Shown: piece after piece, positions 8,900-17,680 of the stretch
Layout of the letters: the number at the start of each line of letters is the position of its first letter
Position numbering within the stretch: the first letter of the stretch is position 1
Origin: Rhodobacteraceae bacterium SB2
GTDB lineage: Bacteria; Pseudomonadota; Alphaproteobacteria; Rhodobacterales; Rhodobacteraceae
Assembly (NCBI GenBank): GCA_001642945.1
Contig: LGRT01000001.1
Coordinates: 1-55,164, forward strand
Direction of reading: 5' to 3'
Length of the DNA: 55,164 bases
Made by a program: the position numbers and the translations under genes
Notes under the pieces: generated by a model
Told to the model about the DNA's origin: nothing
The model's input: the letters and a program-made list of their open reading frames with translations, nothing else
The model's database searches: none

Positions 8900-9717
8900 G
8901 GGTGCTGTCAAACTAATCAAAACTCGCATCAGATTGCTGGCGCAGCCTGAATCTATGCGCTCAATAGTTGGCGCCACTCAGTAAGAGCGGCGGTTCGATT
9001 GAACTTGAAACTGTCTCGTGAGTAAAAGTGGCGCTCCTGATTGAAATGGTTGTGGACCGAAGAGTGGACTGCCGCGAACTTCTGCAAACATCGCATCTGT
9101 CGGAAGCGGAGCATGGCGCATTCTCGTCGTCGAAACGGCAAGGGGGAATTCTCGGCCCGATTATTTACCCAGCGGCCTGTTTCCTGCCGATCCGCGTTGC
9201 CGATGACTTTCATTGCAGCGCCATAGGAACGTAGTTTGTCAGTCACAACTACTTCTGGCCCGCCGTAGCGCTTCATTGCTTTTCTGAGGAATTTCAATGC
9301 TCCCTTGCGGTCTCGGCGCTTGGTTACATAACTTTCAAGCACCTCACCTTCGTGATCAACGGCTCGCCAAAGGTAATGCGTCTATCCGTTGATCTTTACG
9401 AAAACCTCATCCAGGTGCCACTGCCAGTTCGAATATGATCGCATCCGACTAACCCGGTTTCTTCGTATCTCAGCAGCAAACATCGGACCAAATCTGTTCC
9501 ACCAAAACCGAACCGTTTCGTGGCTGATCTCAATACCTCGTTCGTGCAAAAGATCTTCCACATTACGGAGTGGGAGCGGAAACCGAACATAAAGCATCAC
9601 AGCCAGGCGGATGATCTCCGGGCTGGTTTTAAAGTACCTGAATGGGGAGTGTTTTGTCATACGGCGAGGCTACGAAACCGCACGCCCCGCCTCAAGCTCG
9701 TTTTTCTGAAAGTGCCC
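8900..9717 (-). mobile_element. IS6-family insertion sequence
   Basis: About 818 bp, the usual size for the family. The left end GGGTGCTGTCAAA (8900-8912) and the right end, read on the other strand, GGGCACTTTCAGA (9717-9705), match at 9 of 13 positions and are taken as terminal inverted repeats. The transposase gene fills the element. The 8 bases outside each end (8892-8899 and 9718-9725) do not match, so there is no target duplication. That is what an IS6 element looks like after a replicative deletion or recombination event. Confidence 0.78.
8953..9660 (-). pseudogene. IS6-family DDE transposase with an internal amber codon
   Basis: Codons 1-92 (9660-9385) and 94-235 are in one frame and together give a full-length IS6 transposase: MTKHSPFRYFKTSPEIIRL start, helix-turn-helix near residues 30-50, first Asp in WHLDEVF, the V-TD segment with the second Asp, and ENSPLPFRRRE with the final Glu. 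Codon 93 (9384-9382) is TAG between KING and THYLWRAVDHEGE, where the family has Glu. One base change therefore inactivates the protein, unless the stop is read through. No frameshift is needed. Confidence 0.85.
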
Positions 9718-9743
9718 TTGAGAGTAAAATTAGTACAAGAAGA

Positions 9744-10112
9744 TCGCGTCCGCGAACGCGTCAGTCATTCAACGCGAGACAAAATGTCCTATTCAATTCG
9801 AGCTTACCCAAAACGCAAGAGATACGGTTGGCGCATGGATTACGTCATCAAAAATGATCATGTGCCATTTCATGTTTCCTAGTCGCTTACGACAAACCAC
9901 ATATTTCGACGAGACAATATGAACGGCTGGTGCGCGATTGGCTAACTGCAATTGGTCTCGAGCCGGGTGCCTACGGCACACACTCACATCAAAGAACCAA
10001 AGCGGCGGAGATTTATCGAAAGACCTAAAATCTGAGAGCCGTCCAACTTCTTTTGAGTCATACCAAGGTTGATAGCACCGTCTGATACTTGGGTGCATTT
10101 TAGCATATCGTT
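9744..10112 (+). pseudogene. decayed C-terminal part of a tyrosine recombinase/integrase
   Basis: Reading the plus strand gives fragments of a tyrosine recombinase: ASVIQRETKCPIQFELTQNARDTVGAWI, then FPSRLRQT, then after a frameshift near 9898 HISTRQYERLV, YGTHSHQRTKAAEIY (the HxxR region) and NLRAVQLLLSHTKVDSTV-YLG (the GHxx...Tyr region). Two in-frame stops (after KT and before the final Tyr segment) and the frameshift show it is dead. It lies just outside the IS6 right end. The N-terminal half is missing. Confidence 0.72.
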
Positions 10113-10124
10113 CAGAACGCGTTC

Positions 10125-11120
10125 CTACTCTTCGCTCCATTGGATTTTTAAGCTTCCGGCTGGAGGTTTAGTCGCGAGGAATTCTGACACTTCTTCCAAA
10201 GATGATCTGTGCGAAACCACCTGATCTGCATGCGAACCCAAGCCTGCGATAACCTCCAACGCGCGGGGGATGTTGTGGTTTAGGGAATGCGATCCGGCAA
10301 GGGTCAGTTGGCGTCGGAAAACCTCGAAAGGAGAGATTTCGATCCGTGCATTAGACGGGCAAACACCGAAGTACAAACCCTTGCCACCGTTGGCCATGTA
10401 GCTTGTCAGCTTAGCGGCAACCGCTGGTACGCCGGTAGCCTCAACCACTAGGTCAGCACGGCTTTGCCATTTGTCTAGGTTGGCTGAACCGGACGCGACG
10501 GCCTCAAAATCAAAACCTTCGGCCAACGCAAGTCGGCTTTCGGAGATGTCGGCAAACGCAACCTTAGACACCCCTTGCGCGCGCAGGGCCATGCCCATCA
10601 ACAGCCCCATCGGTCCTGCGCCGAAGATAAGTGCCTCTTTCATCCAAGGGGCGTGAACGGCATTGATACCGTTTAGGACGCAGCCCATCGGCTCTGCCAA
10701 GGCACCGCATGAAAAGCTGATGTCGCCAATGGGGTGAACGTTGTCGACACTGACAAGGCTGAGGCCCGCAAAGCCACCATGTGTCGTCACGCCGTACGCG
10801 CTGAGGTTATCGCAAAGATGCGACCAGCCACGTTGGCATGCGCGACATGTGCCGCATTCGAAATTGGGATCAACCGCGACACGATCGCCTGTTTTTACGG
10901 TCGTGACATCCGAGCCAGTCTCGACCACCACACCCGCATATTCATGACCCGGCACAACTGGGAATGCGCCTGTGCCGTAGTTGTCTTTGAGAACTTCGTA
11001 GTCGGTGTGACAAATGCCACTGGCTTTGACCTCGACCACCACATCATCTGGACCCGGTTTTGGGTCAGGTAGAGAGGTGAATTGAACCTCATTCTTGGCG
11101 GTAAACAGAACGGATTTCAT
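10125..11120 (-). CDS. zinc-dependent medium-chain alcohol/polyol dehydrogenase
   Basis: 331 residues. The catalytic-zinc Cys is in GICHTDYE near residue 37, GHEYAGVV carries the His-Glu pair, and the CGTCRACQRGWSHLC cluster near residue 90 holds the structural-zinc cysteines. FGAGPMGLLMGMAL is the NAD-binding loop. It resembles the threonine/sorbitol-type MDR dehydrogenases. It is the last gene of the minus-strand smo-like operon, 5 bases after mtlK, and probably oxidises a polyol such as galactitol or sorbitol. Substrate assignment is inferred from context. Confidence 0.85.
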   Translation of the reverse strand: MKSVLFTAKNEVQFTSLPDPKPGPDDVVVEVKASGICHTDYEVLKDNYGTGAFPVVPGHEYAGVVVETGSDVTTVKTGDRVAVDPNFECGTCRACQRGWSHLCDNLSAYGVTTHGGFAGLSLVSVDNVHPIGDISFSCGALAEPMGCVLNGINAVHAPWMKEALIFGAGPMGLLMGMALRAQGVSKVAFADISESRLALAEGFDFEAVASGSANLDKWQSRADLVVEATGVPAVAAKLTSYMANGGKGLYFGVCPSNARIEISPFEVFRRQLTLAGSHSLNHNIPRALEVIAGLGSHADQVVSHRSSLEEVSEFLATKPPAGSLKIQWSEE

Positions 11121-11125
11121 AGGGC

Positions 11126-12595
11126 TTATCCTTGAACGTTTGTGCGAAGTGCAGCGTCTAGGCCGTCTGCCCAGATCAGCGACAACCAGTGCGAAAAGCT
11201 GGCTTGGAAAGCTGCATTGTCTGCGAGGTCACCATAGAGATCACGCTGGTTCAACCATGCAAGCGGATCAGCCTTCGCGGCTTTGGCGGCTGCGTTGAGG
11301 CTGTCCCAGATCGGATCGTTTGGCTCGATAACCGAGCCATTCTCGCGGGTGCCTTCGCACATGCGCGCCCAGATAGCTTGCGATAAGGCAAGGCCGTCAA
11401 AGGGATCGCCCCTTACCAGCGCATCGTGCAAGGTGGGCAGGATGAAACCGGTCTGGCGTGACGATCCATCAAAGGCGACACGGCGCACTGTATCGATAAT
11501 CTCTGGGTTGGAAAAACGGCTATCGATCAAATCAACATAAGCCGCGGGCGACATTCCAGGCACAGGATCAACCTGAAGCGCAATCTCGGTCCCGGCGGTC
11601 TTGCGGAAGAAATCCCCGATCAAGGGATGCGTCATGCAATCTGCGATGAACTCGATCCCTAAAATCTCGCCTGCGTCGGCGATCAACTGATGACCACCGT
11701 TCAGGATACGAATTTTCATCGCCTCAAAGCTGTGAACATCGTCCGTGAACGTCGCACCCACCTTTTCCCAATCAGGACGACCGGCGCAAAATTCATCCTC
11801 TATGACCCATTGGCGAAAGTTCTCGTGCGTCACCGGGGCCGCATCTTCAATACCAAATGTTTTGACCAGCTCTAGTTCCTTAGGGCCTGTCGCCGGAACA
11901 ATGCAATCGACCATCGAGTTCGGAAACGTGCAATGCGCATCAATCCATTCCGCCAAATTCGGCTCAGACAGCCGTGCAAGAGACACCAGTGTTTGTCGTA
12001 ATATGTCGCCATTGCCTTGTAGGTTGTCACAGCTTTGAGCGGTAAATGGGCTAGTGCCTGCGTCACGGCGGATTTTCAAAGCGGCAATCATTGCGCCAAA
12101 CGCAGTTCGCGGACGATTAGGATGCGCGGCGTCGTGTTTGATATCGGCGTGGTTGGCGTCGAACGCTTTGGTAACCGGATCGATGTAATAACCACCTTCG
12201 GTCACGGTTAGCGCGACGATCCGAATTGCGGGGTCGGCCATCTGAGCAATGAGGGCTGCATTGTTTTCCTCAACCGGAACGAACCCGATCATTGAGCCGA
12301 CGACCTCGGCGGAGCGTCCCTTGGGGTCAAGTTCGATCAGAGTGGTCAGGTAGTCTTGATCTTTCAGGCGCAACCGTTGCGCCTCGTCGCATGCGCGCAC
12401 GCCTGCGCCGATGATGCCCCAATCCATGGCCTGACCACCTTGCATCAGGCGATGTAAATACCACGACTGGTGAGCGCGATGAAAGTTACCAAGGCCAATG
12501 TGGACGATTCCAGGCTCTATCACCGAGCGGTCGTAGGTCGGGGCCGCGACCTCCGCCGGAAAGTTGCCCAAAGATGCGTTGCAAAGTGCCGACAT
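11126..12595 (-). CDS. mtlK: mannitol 2-dehydrogenase family protein
   Basis: 489 residues from the ATG at 12595, whose first base is the last base of the upstream SDR stop (TGATG). A longer frame reaches 12676, but that would lie inside the SDR gene. Family marks of polyol-specific long-chain dehydrogenases are present: IVHIGLGNFHRAHQ near residue 32, TVTEGGYYID, and the catalytic Lys-x4-Asn-x2-His as KIRILNGGH. It oxidises mannitol (and arabinitol or sorbitol in some members) to the ketose with NAD. Gene order smoEFGKS-mtlK equals the Rhodobacter sorbitol operon, which is the reason for the symbol. Confidence 0.87.
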   Translation of the reverse strand: MSALCNASLGNFPAEVAAPTYDRSVIEPGIVHIGLGNFHRAHQSWYLHRLMQGGQAMDWGIIGAGVRACDEAQRLRLKDQDYLTTLIELDPKGRSAEVVGSMIGFVPVEENNAALIAQMADPAIRIVALTVTEGGYYIDPVTKAFDANHADIKHDAAHPNRPRTAFGAMIAALKIRRDAGTSPFTAQSCDNLQGNGDILRQTLVSLARLSEPNLAEWIDAHCTFPNSMVDCIVPATGPKELELVKTFGIEDAAPVTHENFRQWVIEDEFCAGRPDWEKVGATFTDDVHSFEAMKIRILNGGHQLIADAGEILGIEFIADCMTHPLIGDFFRKTAGTEIALQVDPVPGMSPAAYVDLIDSRFSNPEIIDTVRRVAFDGSSRQTGFILPTLHDALVRGDPFDGLALSQAIWARMCEGTRENGSVIEPNDPIWDSLNAAAKAAKADPLAWLNQRDLYGDLADNAAFQASFSHWLSLIWADGLDAALRTNVQG

Positions 12596-13359
12596 CAGCT
12601 CATCCAATTCCCGCCGTCGACGTTCAATGTCTGGGCAGTAATGTAGCGTGCCGCATCTGAAGCCAGAAAAACGCAAGGATCTGCCACGTCGCGGGGATCG
12701 CCCATGTGACCCAAGGGAACGGCCTCACCAACTTCGCGCTTCTTTTGACCTTTTGGTTTGTTCTCGTAGGCAGCAAATTGAGCGTCCACAACCTCCCACA
12801 TTGGCGTATCAATCACGCCGGGGGCTATGGCGTTGACGCGAATGTTGTCAGTGGCGAGCTCTAACGCCAACGATTGGGTGACAGAAATCACGGCCGCCTT
12901 GGTCGAGCAATAAAGGGTGATGTTTGGCTCGCCCCGGCGCCCGGCCTGACTTGAAAAGTTGATGATAGAACCACCACCGCGTTTTTTCATCAAAGGCACA
13001 ACCGCTTGGCATGCGAAGATCGTACCACCAACATTGACGTCATATTGGCGGCGGTAATCTTCTGGCGTGATTTTATCGAGCGATGCCATGTTGAAGATGC
13101 CAGCGTTATTGACCAGTATGTCGACCCCGCCCCAGGCTTGTTCAACTTTCGCAAGGCCCTCAGCGATAGAGGCAAGGTTGGTGACGTCCATCTTAACGGC
13201 CATGCCGCCAACGGCCTTAGCAGTGTCTGCCGCATCATCTTCGCGTAAATCAGCCACGGCAACTGAGCTTCCAGCCTCCGTCATAGCTTCACATATGGCA
13301 CGACCTATCCCACGCGCACCCCCAGTGACGAGCGCGATCTTCCCATCCAGAATACTCAT
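12595..13359 (-). CDS. smoS: short-chain sorbitol (L-iditol 2-)dehydrogenase
   Basis: 254 residues with TGGARGIG at residues 12-19, NNAG, a Ser and YCSTK as catalytic residues, and a DGGNWMS tail. Length and position directly after the smoK-type ATPase gene (4-base ATGA overlap) match SmoS of Rhodobacter, which converts sorbitol to fructose and galactitol to tagatose. It shares the SQAGRRGE block with the SDR at 6982-7764. The symbol rests on gene order plus family, so a related hexitol could be the true substrate. Confidence 0.83.
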   Translation of the reverse strand: MSILDGKIALVTGGARGIGRAICEAMTEAGSSVAVADLREDDAADTAKAVGGMAVKMDVTNLASIAEGLAKVEQAWGGVDILVNNAGIFNMASLDKITPEDYRRQYDVNVGGTIFACQAVVPLMKKRGGGSIINFSSQAGRRGEPNITLYCSTKAAVISVTQSLALELATDNIRVNAIAPGVIDTPMWEVVDAQFAAYENKPKGQKKREVGEAVPLGHMGDPRDVADPCVFLASDAARYITAQTLNVDGGNWMS

Positions 13360-14360
13360 GAAATGCGTAGCCCATCTGCGCCGAACTTGTGGATCAAATC
13401 AGGGTTTGGTGTCAGGTAGATGGTATCGCCGAAATGTGCGTCCACTTCACCACTTGCACGCACTGTGATGGGTTCTGCGAACCCGTCGACAGTCACATGT
13501 AGGAATGTATCTGACCCAAGGTGCTCGGACACGCCGACAGTACCTTTCCATTCGCCGCTTTCCTTGGACACCAGCAAATGTTCTGGACGGATACCGATTG
13601 TGTGCGCATCAAATCGCTGCACTTCGGATCCTGCGATCAGGTTCATTTTCGGTGACCCGATAAAGCCCGCGACAAACTTGTTGCGTGGGGTACGGTACAA
13701 TTCTAGCGGGCTGCCAACCTGTTCGATCACACCGGCCTGCAACACAACGATCTTTTCGGCCATGGTCATCGCTTCGACCTGGTCGTGGGTCACGTAGATC
13801 ATTGTCGTGTCGAGTTTTTTGTGCAGCTCAGAGATTTCCATGCGCATACCGACGCGCAGCGCAGCGTCAAGGTTCGAGAGCGGCTCGTCAAACAAGAACG
13901 CCGCAGGTTCGCGGACAATTGCACGGCCAATCGCCACACGTTGACGCTGACCGCCAGACAATTGGCCGGGCTTGCGGTCCAGATAATCGGTCAGGTTCAA
14001 AGCCGCCGCAGCCGCATTGATCCGCTTGGTTTGCTCATCCTGGCTCAGCTTCGCCATGCGCATCGGGAAGGCGATATTCTTGCGAACAGACATGTGCGGA
14101 TAGAGCGCGTAGGATTGAAACACCATCGCCAGACCGCGCTTGGCAGGTGGGGTGTCGGTGGCGTCTTGTCCATCAATTTCGATATTGCCTGATGTCGTAT
14201 CTTCAAGTCCTGCGATCAAACGTAGCAAAGTCGATTTACCGCAACCTGAAGGGCCAACAAAGACCACGAATTCTCCATCCTCGACAACTAGATCCAGTGG
14301 TGGAATGACTTCTATGTCACCGAATTTCTTCTGAACTTGCTTGAGCTGTATTCGTCCCAT
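13356..14360 (-). CDS. smoK: polyol ABC transporter, ATP-binding protein (MalK/SmoK type)
   Basis: 334 residues. Walker [10 protein letters not shown] near residue 38, signature [10 protein letters not shown], Walker [12 protein letters not shown] and H-loop THDQ mark a full ABC ATPase of the CUT1 carbohydrate class. The C-terminal ~100 residues are a TOBE-type regulatory domain containing IGIRPEHL. It energises the SmoF/SmoG permease pair. It lies 11 bases after the permease gene and overlaps the SDR gene downstream by four bases. Confidence 0.9.
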   Translation of the reverse strand: MGRIQLKQVQKKFGDIEVIPPLDLVVEDGEFVVFVGPSGCGKSTLLRLIAGLEDTTSGNIEIDGQDATDTPPAKRGLAMVFQSYALYPHMSVRKNIAFPMRMAKLSQDEQTKRINAAAAALNLTDYLDRKPGQLSGGQRQRVAIGRAIVREPAAFLFDEPLSNLDAALRVGMRMEISELHKKLDTTMIYVTHDQVEAMTMAEKIVVLQAGVIEQVGSPLELYRTPRNKFVAGFIGSPKMNLIAGSEVQRFDAHTIGIRPEHLLVSKESGEWKGTVGVSEHLGSDTFLHVTVDGFAEPITVRASGEVDAHFGDTIYLTPNPDLIHKFGADGLRIS

Positions 14361-14371
14361 TTTCTAATTCC

Positions 14372-15205
14372 TTACTTAACAGCACCGAAGGTCAGGCCCC
14401 GGACAAGTTGTTTCTGGCTGAACCAACCCATGATGAGGATCGGCGCGATGGCCATAACCGACGCGGCGCTCAGCTTGGCGTAGAATAGGCCTTCGGGGCT
14501 TGAATAGCTGGTAATAAATGCCGTTAGTGGAGCAGCCTTTGCAGCTGTCAAGTTGAGCGTCCAAAACGCTTCGTTCCAAGCCAGAATAATGTTCAACAAT
14601 ATGGTCGAAGCCATGCCTGGAATAGCCATTGGCGTCAGAACGTAAAGAACCTCTTCGCGCAAAGTCGCACCATCCATACGGGCAGCTTCCAAAATTTCAC
14701 CGGGAATTTCTTTAAAATATGTGTAGAGCATCCAGATGATAATCGGCAGGTTGATTAGCATCAAAACAATGGTCAAACCAACGCGCGTATCGAGCAGGTT
14801 AAAGTCGCGAAACAGCAAATAGATCGGAACCAACACGCCCACCGGCGGCAGCATCTTTGTAGACAGCATCCACATCAGCACGTTCTTGGTGTGCTTGGAC
14901 GGCACAAAGGCCATAGACCATGCAGCCGGAATCGCGATCAAGAGCCCGAGAAACGTTGAACCTAGTGAGATGATGACCGAATTTGAGAAGTGCTTGAAGT
15001 AATCAGACCGCGCCTGAACCGTGCTAAAGCTTTCCATCGTCCAGTCAGAGCTGAACAAAACCTCCAAGGGTGCACGAATTGCGTTTTCTTCTGTTTTGAG
15101 CGCGAGGACGACAATCCAAAGGATTGGGAAGAACATTAAGAATCCAATTGTGCCTGCGATGGCTGTGTTGATTGTCTTGGTCTTGTTTGAGACTGCGCGT
15201 GCCAT
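14372..15205 (-). CDS. smoG: polyol ABC transporter, permease 2 (MalG/SmoG type)
   Basis: 277 residues from the ATG at 15205, which has a GAGGGAG ribosome-binding site; seven extra codons upstream (to 15226) would overlap the previous gene. Six hydrophobic segments are visible. The EAA loop (EAARMDGATLREEVLYVLTP), the contact site for the ATPase, lies around residue 175. The N-terminus has a single membrane helix before the MSD core, typical of MalG-like proteins. It forms the sugar channel together with the permease encoded 13 bases upstream. Confidence 0.88.
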   Translation of the reverse strand: MARAVSNKTKTINTAIAGTIGFLMFFPILWIVVLALKTEENAIRAPLEVLFSSDWTMESFSTVQARSDYFKHFSNSVIISLGSTFLGLLIAIPAAWSMAFVPSKHTKNVLMWMLSTKMLPPVGVLVPIYLLFRDFNLLDTRVGLTIVLMLINLPIIIWMLYTYFKEIPGEILEAARMDGATLREEVLYVLTPMAIPGMASTILLNIILAWNEAFWTLNLTAAKAAPLTAFITSYSSPEGLFYAKLSAASVMAIAPILIMGWFSQKQLVRGLTFGAVK

Positions 15206-15218
15206 AGTCCGTACTCCC

Positions 15219-16091
15219 TCAAGCATCCAGGTTCTTGCCGATCATCCGCATCAGGAAGATCGCAACGATGTTGGCTAGGATAATGGCGATTACACCTCCC
15301 GCGCTGCCCATGCCGACATCAAACTGCAACAACGAAGAGACGTAGATCAGGTAAGTCAAATTAGTCGTGGCTGTCCCAGGGCCACCGTTTGTGGTCACCA
15401 GAATTTCTGCAAAAATCGACAGCAAGAAGATGGTTTGGATCAAGATCACAACCGTAATCGCGCGCGCCAGATGCGGCAGCATGATAAAGAAAAAGCGGTT
15501 CCACCAGTTCGCCCCGTCCATCTCGGAAGCTTCCAGCTGCTCTTGGTCCAGCGATTGCAGAGCAGTCAAAAGGATAAGCGTCGCAAAGGGCAGCCACATC
15601 CACGAAACGATAAACGTGATTGAGGTGAGCGGGTATTGTCCAAAGAAATCGATTGGGGGGAAACCAAGGCCCGTCACGATACGCCCAAAGATTCCGTTGA
15701 CCGGATTCATGAACATGTTTTTCCACACCAGCGCAGACACAGTTGGCATCACAAAGAAAGGCGCAATGACCATGATACGAATCAGGCCGGTGCCAAACAT
15801 AGGCCTGTCCAGCAGCAACGCGGCACACAGGCCGCCGATGGTTGTAATCAGAAGGACACCACTAACCAACACAAGAGTGTTCTTGATGGCATCGGTAAAG
15901 CTGGGGTCGGTGATGAACCAATAATAGTTATCCCAACCAGCCCAAGCGCCAGAACCAGGTTGAAGCAGATTGTAGTAGAGAAACGAGAAATAGATCGTCA
16001 TGCATAGAGGCACCAACATCCAGCCAAGGAGAAGCAGCACCGCAGGCGAGATCATTAGACGAGCAGCTGAACGAGATGCTTTTGTGGCCAT
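15219..16091 (-). CDS. smoF: polyol ABC transporter, permease 1 (MalF/SmoF type)
   Basis: 290 residues with six membrane segments and the EAA loop ASEMDGANWWNRFFFIMLP near residue 195. The start LMISPAVLLLLGWMLVPL is the first transmembrane helix. It has the short form typical of CUT1 permeases in Rhodobacteraceae, without the large periplasmic loop of enteric MalF. It is preceded by a stem-loop and about 140 non-coding bases after smoE. Confidence 0.88.
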   Translation of the reverse strand: MATKASRSAARLMISPAVLLLLGWMLVPLCMTIYFSFLYYNLLQPGSGAWAGWDNYYWFITDPSFTDAIKNTLVLVSGVLLITTIGGLCAALLLDRPMFGTGLIRIMVIAPFFVMPTVSALVWKNMFMNPVNGIFGRIVTGLGFPPIDFFGQYPLTSITFIVSWMWLPFATLILLTALQSLDQEQLEASEMDGANWWNRFFFIMLPHLARAITVVILIQTIFLLSIFAEILVTTNGGPGTATTNLTYLIYVSSLLQFDVGMGSAGGVIAIILANIVAIFLMRMIGKNLDA

Positions 16092-16189
16092 GTATTTCGC
16101 CCTCCCAAAACGAAATGCGTATCAACACTTGAGGAACGGCCCACGAAAGGCCTTTGCAAAAATGGTAATGGATTAGCTAGAGAGTTTGA

Positions 16190-16220
16190 ATTGGGCCAAA
16201 GTCAGTGACCTCGGCCCAAT
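16190..16220 (-). promoter_or_regulatory. stem-loop between smoE and smoF
   Basis: ATTGGGCC at 16190-16197 pairs perfectly with GGCCCAAT at 16213-16220. It lies 12 bases downstream of the smoE stop. No clear T-run follows in the transcribed direction, so an mRNA-stabilising or attenuating hairpin is more likely than a complete terminator. Confidence 0.65.
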
Positions 16221-16232
16221 CAGAAATTGCGA

Positions 16233-17561
16233 TTACTTGATGTAACCTGCCTTTGTCATTTCGCGCAGTGCGAATGCTTGGCTGTTGGCCAATGCTTCTT
16301 CAACAGAAGACTGACCAGCTAGAGCCGCTGCGACTTGCTGACCAACGTAGTTACCAATGCCCTGGAACTCAGGGATCGCTACGAACTGAACGCCGGTGTA
16401 AGGCGTTGGCAGAAGTGTTGCGTCTGCTGGGTCAACAGACAAGATAGCGTCCACTACAGCTGGCGCGAAAGGTGCGGCTTGGATGCGACGCGCATCTTCT
16501 TCAACCGACTGACGTGTACCCGAAGGAACAGCAACCCAACCTTTGGATTCGCCAACCATTTCGAAATACTCTTTCGATGTGCCCCACTTCAGGAAGCTTT
16601 TCGCAGCGTCGACTTTTGTTGAGCTTGCTGGGATCGCAAGAGCCCAAGACCAGAACCAGCCAGTACCTTTTGCAGTTGCCTGCATTGGCGCTTTTACGAA
16701 TTCTGTTTTGTCAGCAACGGAAGATGTCGCTGGGTTACGAACGTCGCCAGCAGCGGATGTCGCGTCAACCCAAGTTGCGCATTTGCCGTCTTTGAACAAA
16801 GCACGGTTTTCGTTGTGACCGTTTGCAGATGCACCGGGAGGGCCCGAGTTAAGCATCAGATCAACGTAGTAAGTGACGGCAGCGTTCCACTCTGGGCTGT
16901 CCAGCTGTGGTACCCAGTTTTCGTCGAACCAGCGTGCGCCGTAAGCGTTTGCAAGGGTACCAACGAACGCCATGTTCTCACCCCAGCCGGCTTTACCGCG
17001 CTGACAGGTACCATACATTCCGTTGTCTGGATCGTGAACGGCAGCAGCCAATTCCGCGAACTCAGTATATGTGATTTGCTCTTGTGGCATCTCTACGCCA
17101 GCCGCCTCGAAGACGTCTGTGCGGTAGAAAGTGAACGATGTTTCGGAATACAGCGGCAGGGCGTAGAGATTGCCGTCTGCAGACAAACCGTTGCGAACCA
17201 GTTGAAACACGTCTTCTAGATCATAATCCGCGTCGTCCGCAAAATCGTTCAATGGTGTCAACCAACCGTTAGCGCCCCAGATCGGTGTTTCATAAGCACC
17301 AATGAACATGATGTCGAAAGAACCGCCGTTCGTCGCAATGTCTTGCGTTGTACGCTGGCGCAGAACGTTTTCTTCCAAAACAACCCAGTTGATTGTGTTG
17401 CCAGTTGCTTCTTCCCACTTCGGAGCAAGCTCTTGCATGGTGATCATGTCCGCGTTGTTAACGGTCGCGATTGTGATTTCTTCTGCTGTAGCCGTGGATG
17501 CGATCGTCGCCGCGAGGCTAAAGCCGACTGCTGTGTTCAGCAATGTGCGTTTGATAGACAT
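16233..17561 (-). CDS. smoE: polyol ABC transporter, periplasmic binding protein
   Basis: 442 residues. A Sec signal peptide (MSIKRTLLNTAVGFSLAATI, ending ATAEE) is followed by a family 1 (MalE-type) binding-protein fold: EITIATVNNADMITMQEL start, PIWGANGWLTPL and a Trp-rich C-terminal half. Length and position as the first gene of the operon match SmoE of Rhodobacter, which binds sorbitol and mannitol. Its promoter region holds a LacI-type operator candidate at 17625-17640. Confidence 0.88.
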   Translation of the reverse strand: MSIKRTLLNTAVGFSLAATIASTATAEEITIATVNNADMITMQELAPKWEEATGNTINWVVLEENVLRQRTTQDIATNGGSFDIMFIGAYETPIWGANGWLTPLNDFADDADYDLEDVFQLVRNGLSADGNLYALPLYSETSFTFYRTDVFEAAGVEMPQEQITYTEFAELAAAVHDPDNGMYGTCQRGKAGWGENMAFVGTLANAYGARWFDENWVPQLDSPEWNAAVTYYVDLMLNSGPPGASANGHNENRALFKDGKCATWVDATSAAGDVRNPATSSVADKTEFVKAPMQATAKGTGWFWSWALAIPASSTKVDAAKSFLKWGTSKEYFEMVGESKGWVAVPSGTRQSVEEDARRIQAAPFAPAVVDAILSVDPADATLLPTPYTGVQFVAIPEFQGIGNYVGQQVAAALAGQSSVEEALANSQAFALREMTKAGYIK

Positions 17562-17624
17562 CAGTGTCCTCCCTTAAATAACACCCGCAGACAATCGCGC
17601 AGGATCGGTAACGAGTCAAGAAAT

Positions 17625-17640
17625 TTTTACACATGTAAAA
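17625..17640. promoter_or_regulatory. candidate LacI-type operator upstream of smoE
   Basis: TTTTACACATGTAAAA has 7-base inverted arms (TTTTACA and TGTAAAA) around two bases. It lies about 65 bases before the smoE start and 40 bases past the stop of the LacI-family gene. The core ACACATGT followed by A-rich sequence recurs upstream of the kinase gene at 18793-18809. That repetition supports one regulator acting on both transcription units. Confidence 0.6.
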
Positions 17641-17680
17641 GATTAAAAATATGAATCCTCAAACCTTTATGGCGATCTAA

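Noticed and set aside
9342-9382. Programmed frameshift in the IS6 transposase
   Set aside because: The two halves are in the same frame; only a TAG codon separates them, so there is no shift.
9793-10140. A minus-strand gene of 115 residues beside the zinc dehydrogenase
   Set aside because: The opposite strand encodes recognisable recombinase fragments; the minus frame resembles nothing.
12596-12676. A longer N-terminus for the mannitol dehydrogenase
   Set aside because: The extra 27 codons lie within the upstream SDR gene and lack the family start; the TGATG junction gives the natural start.
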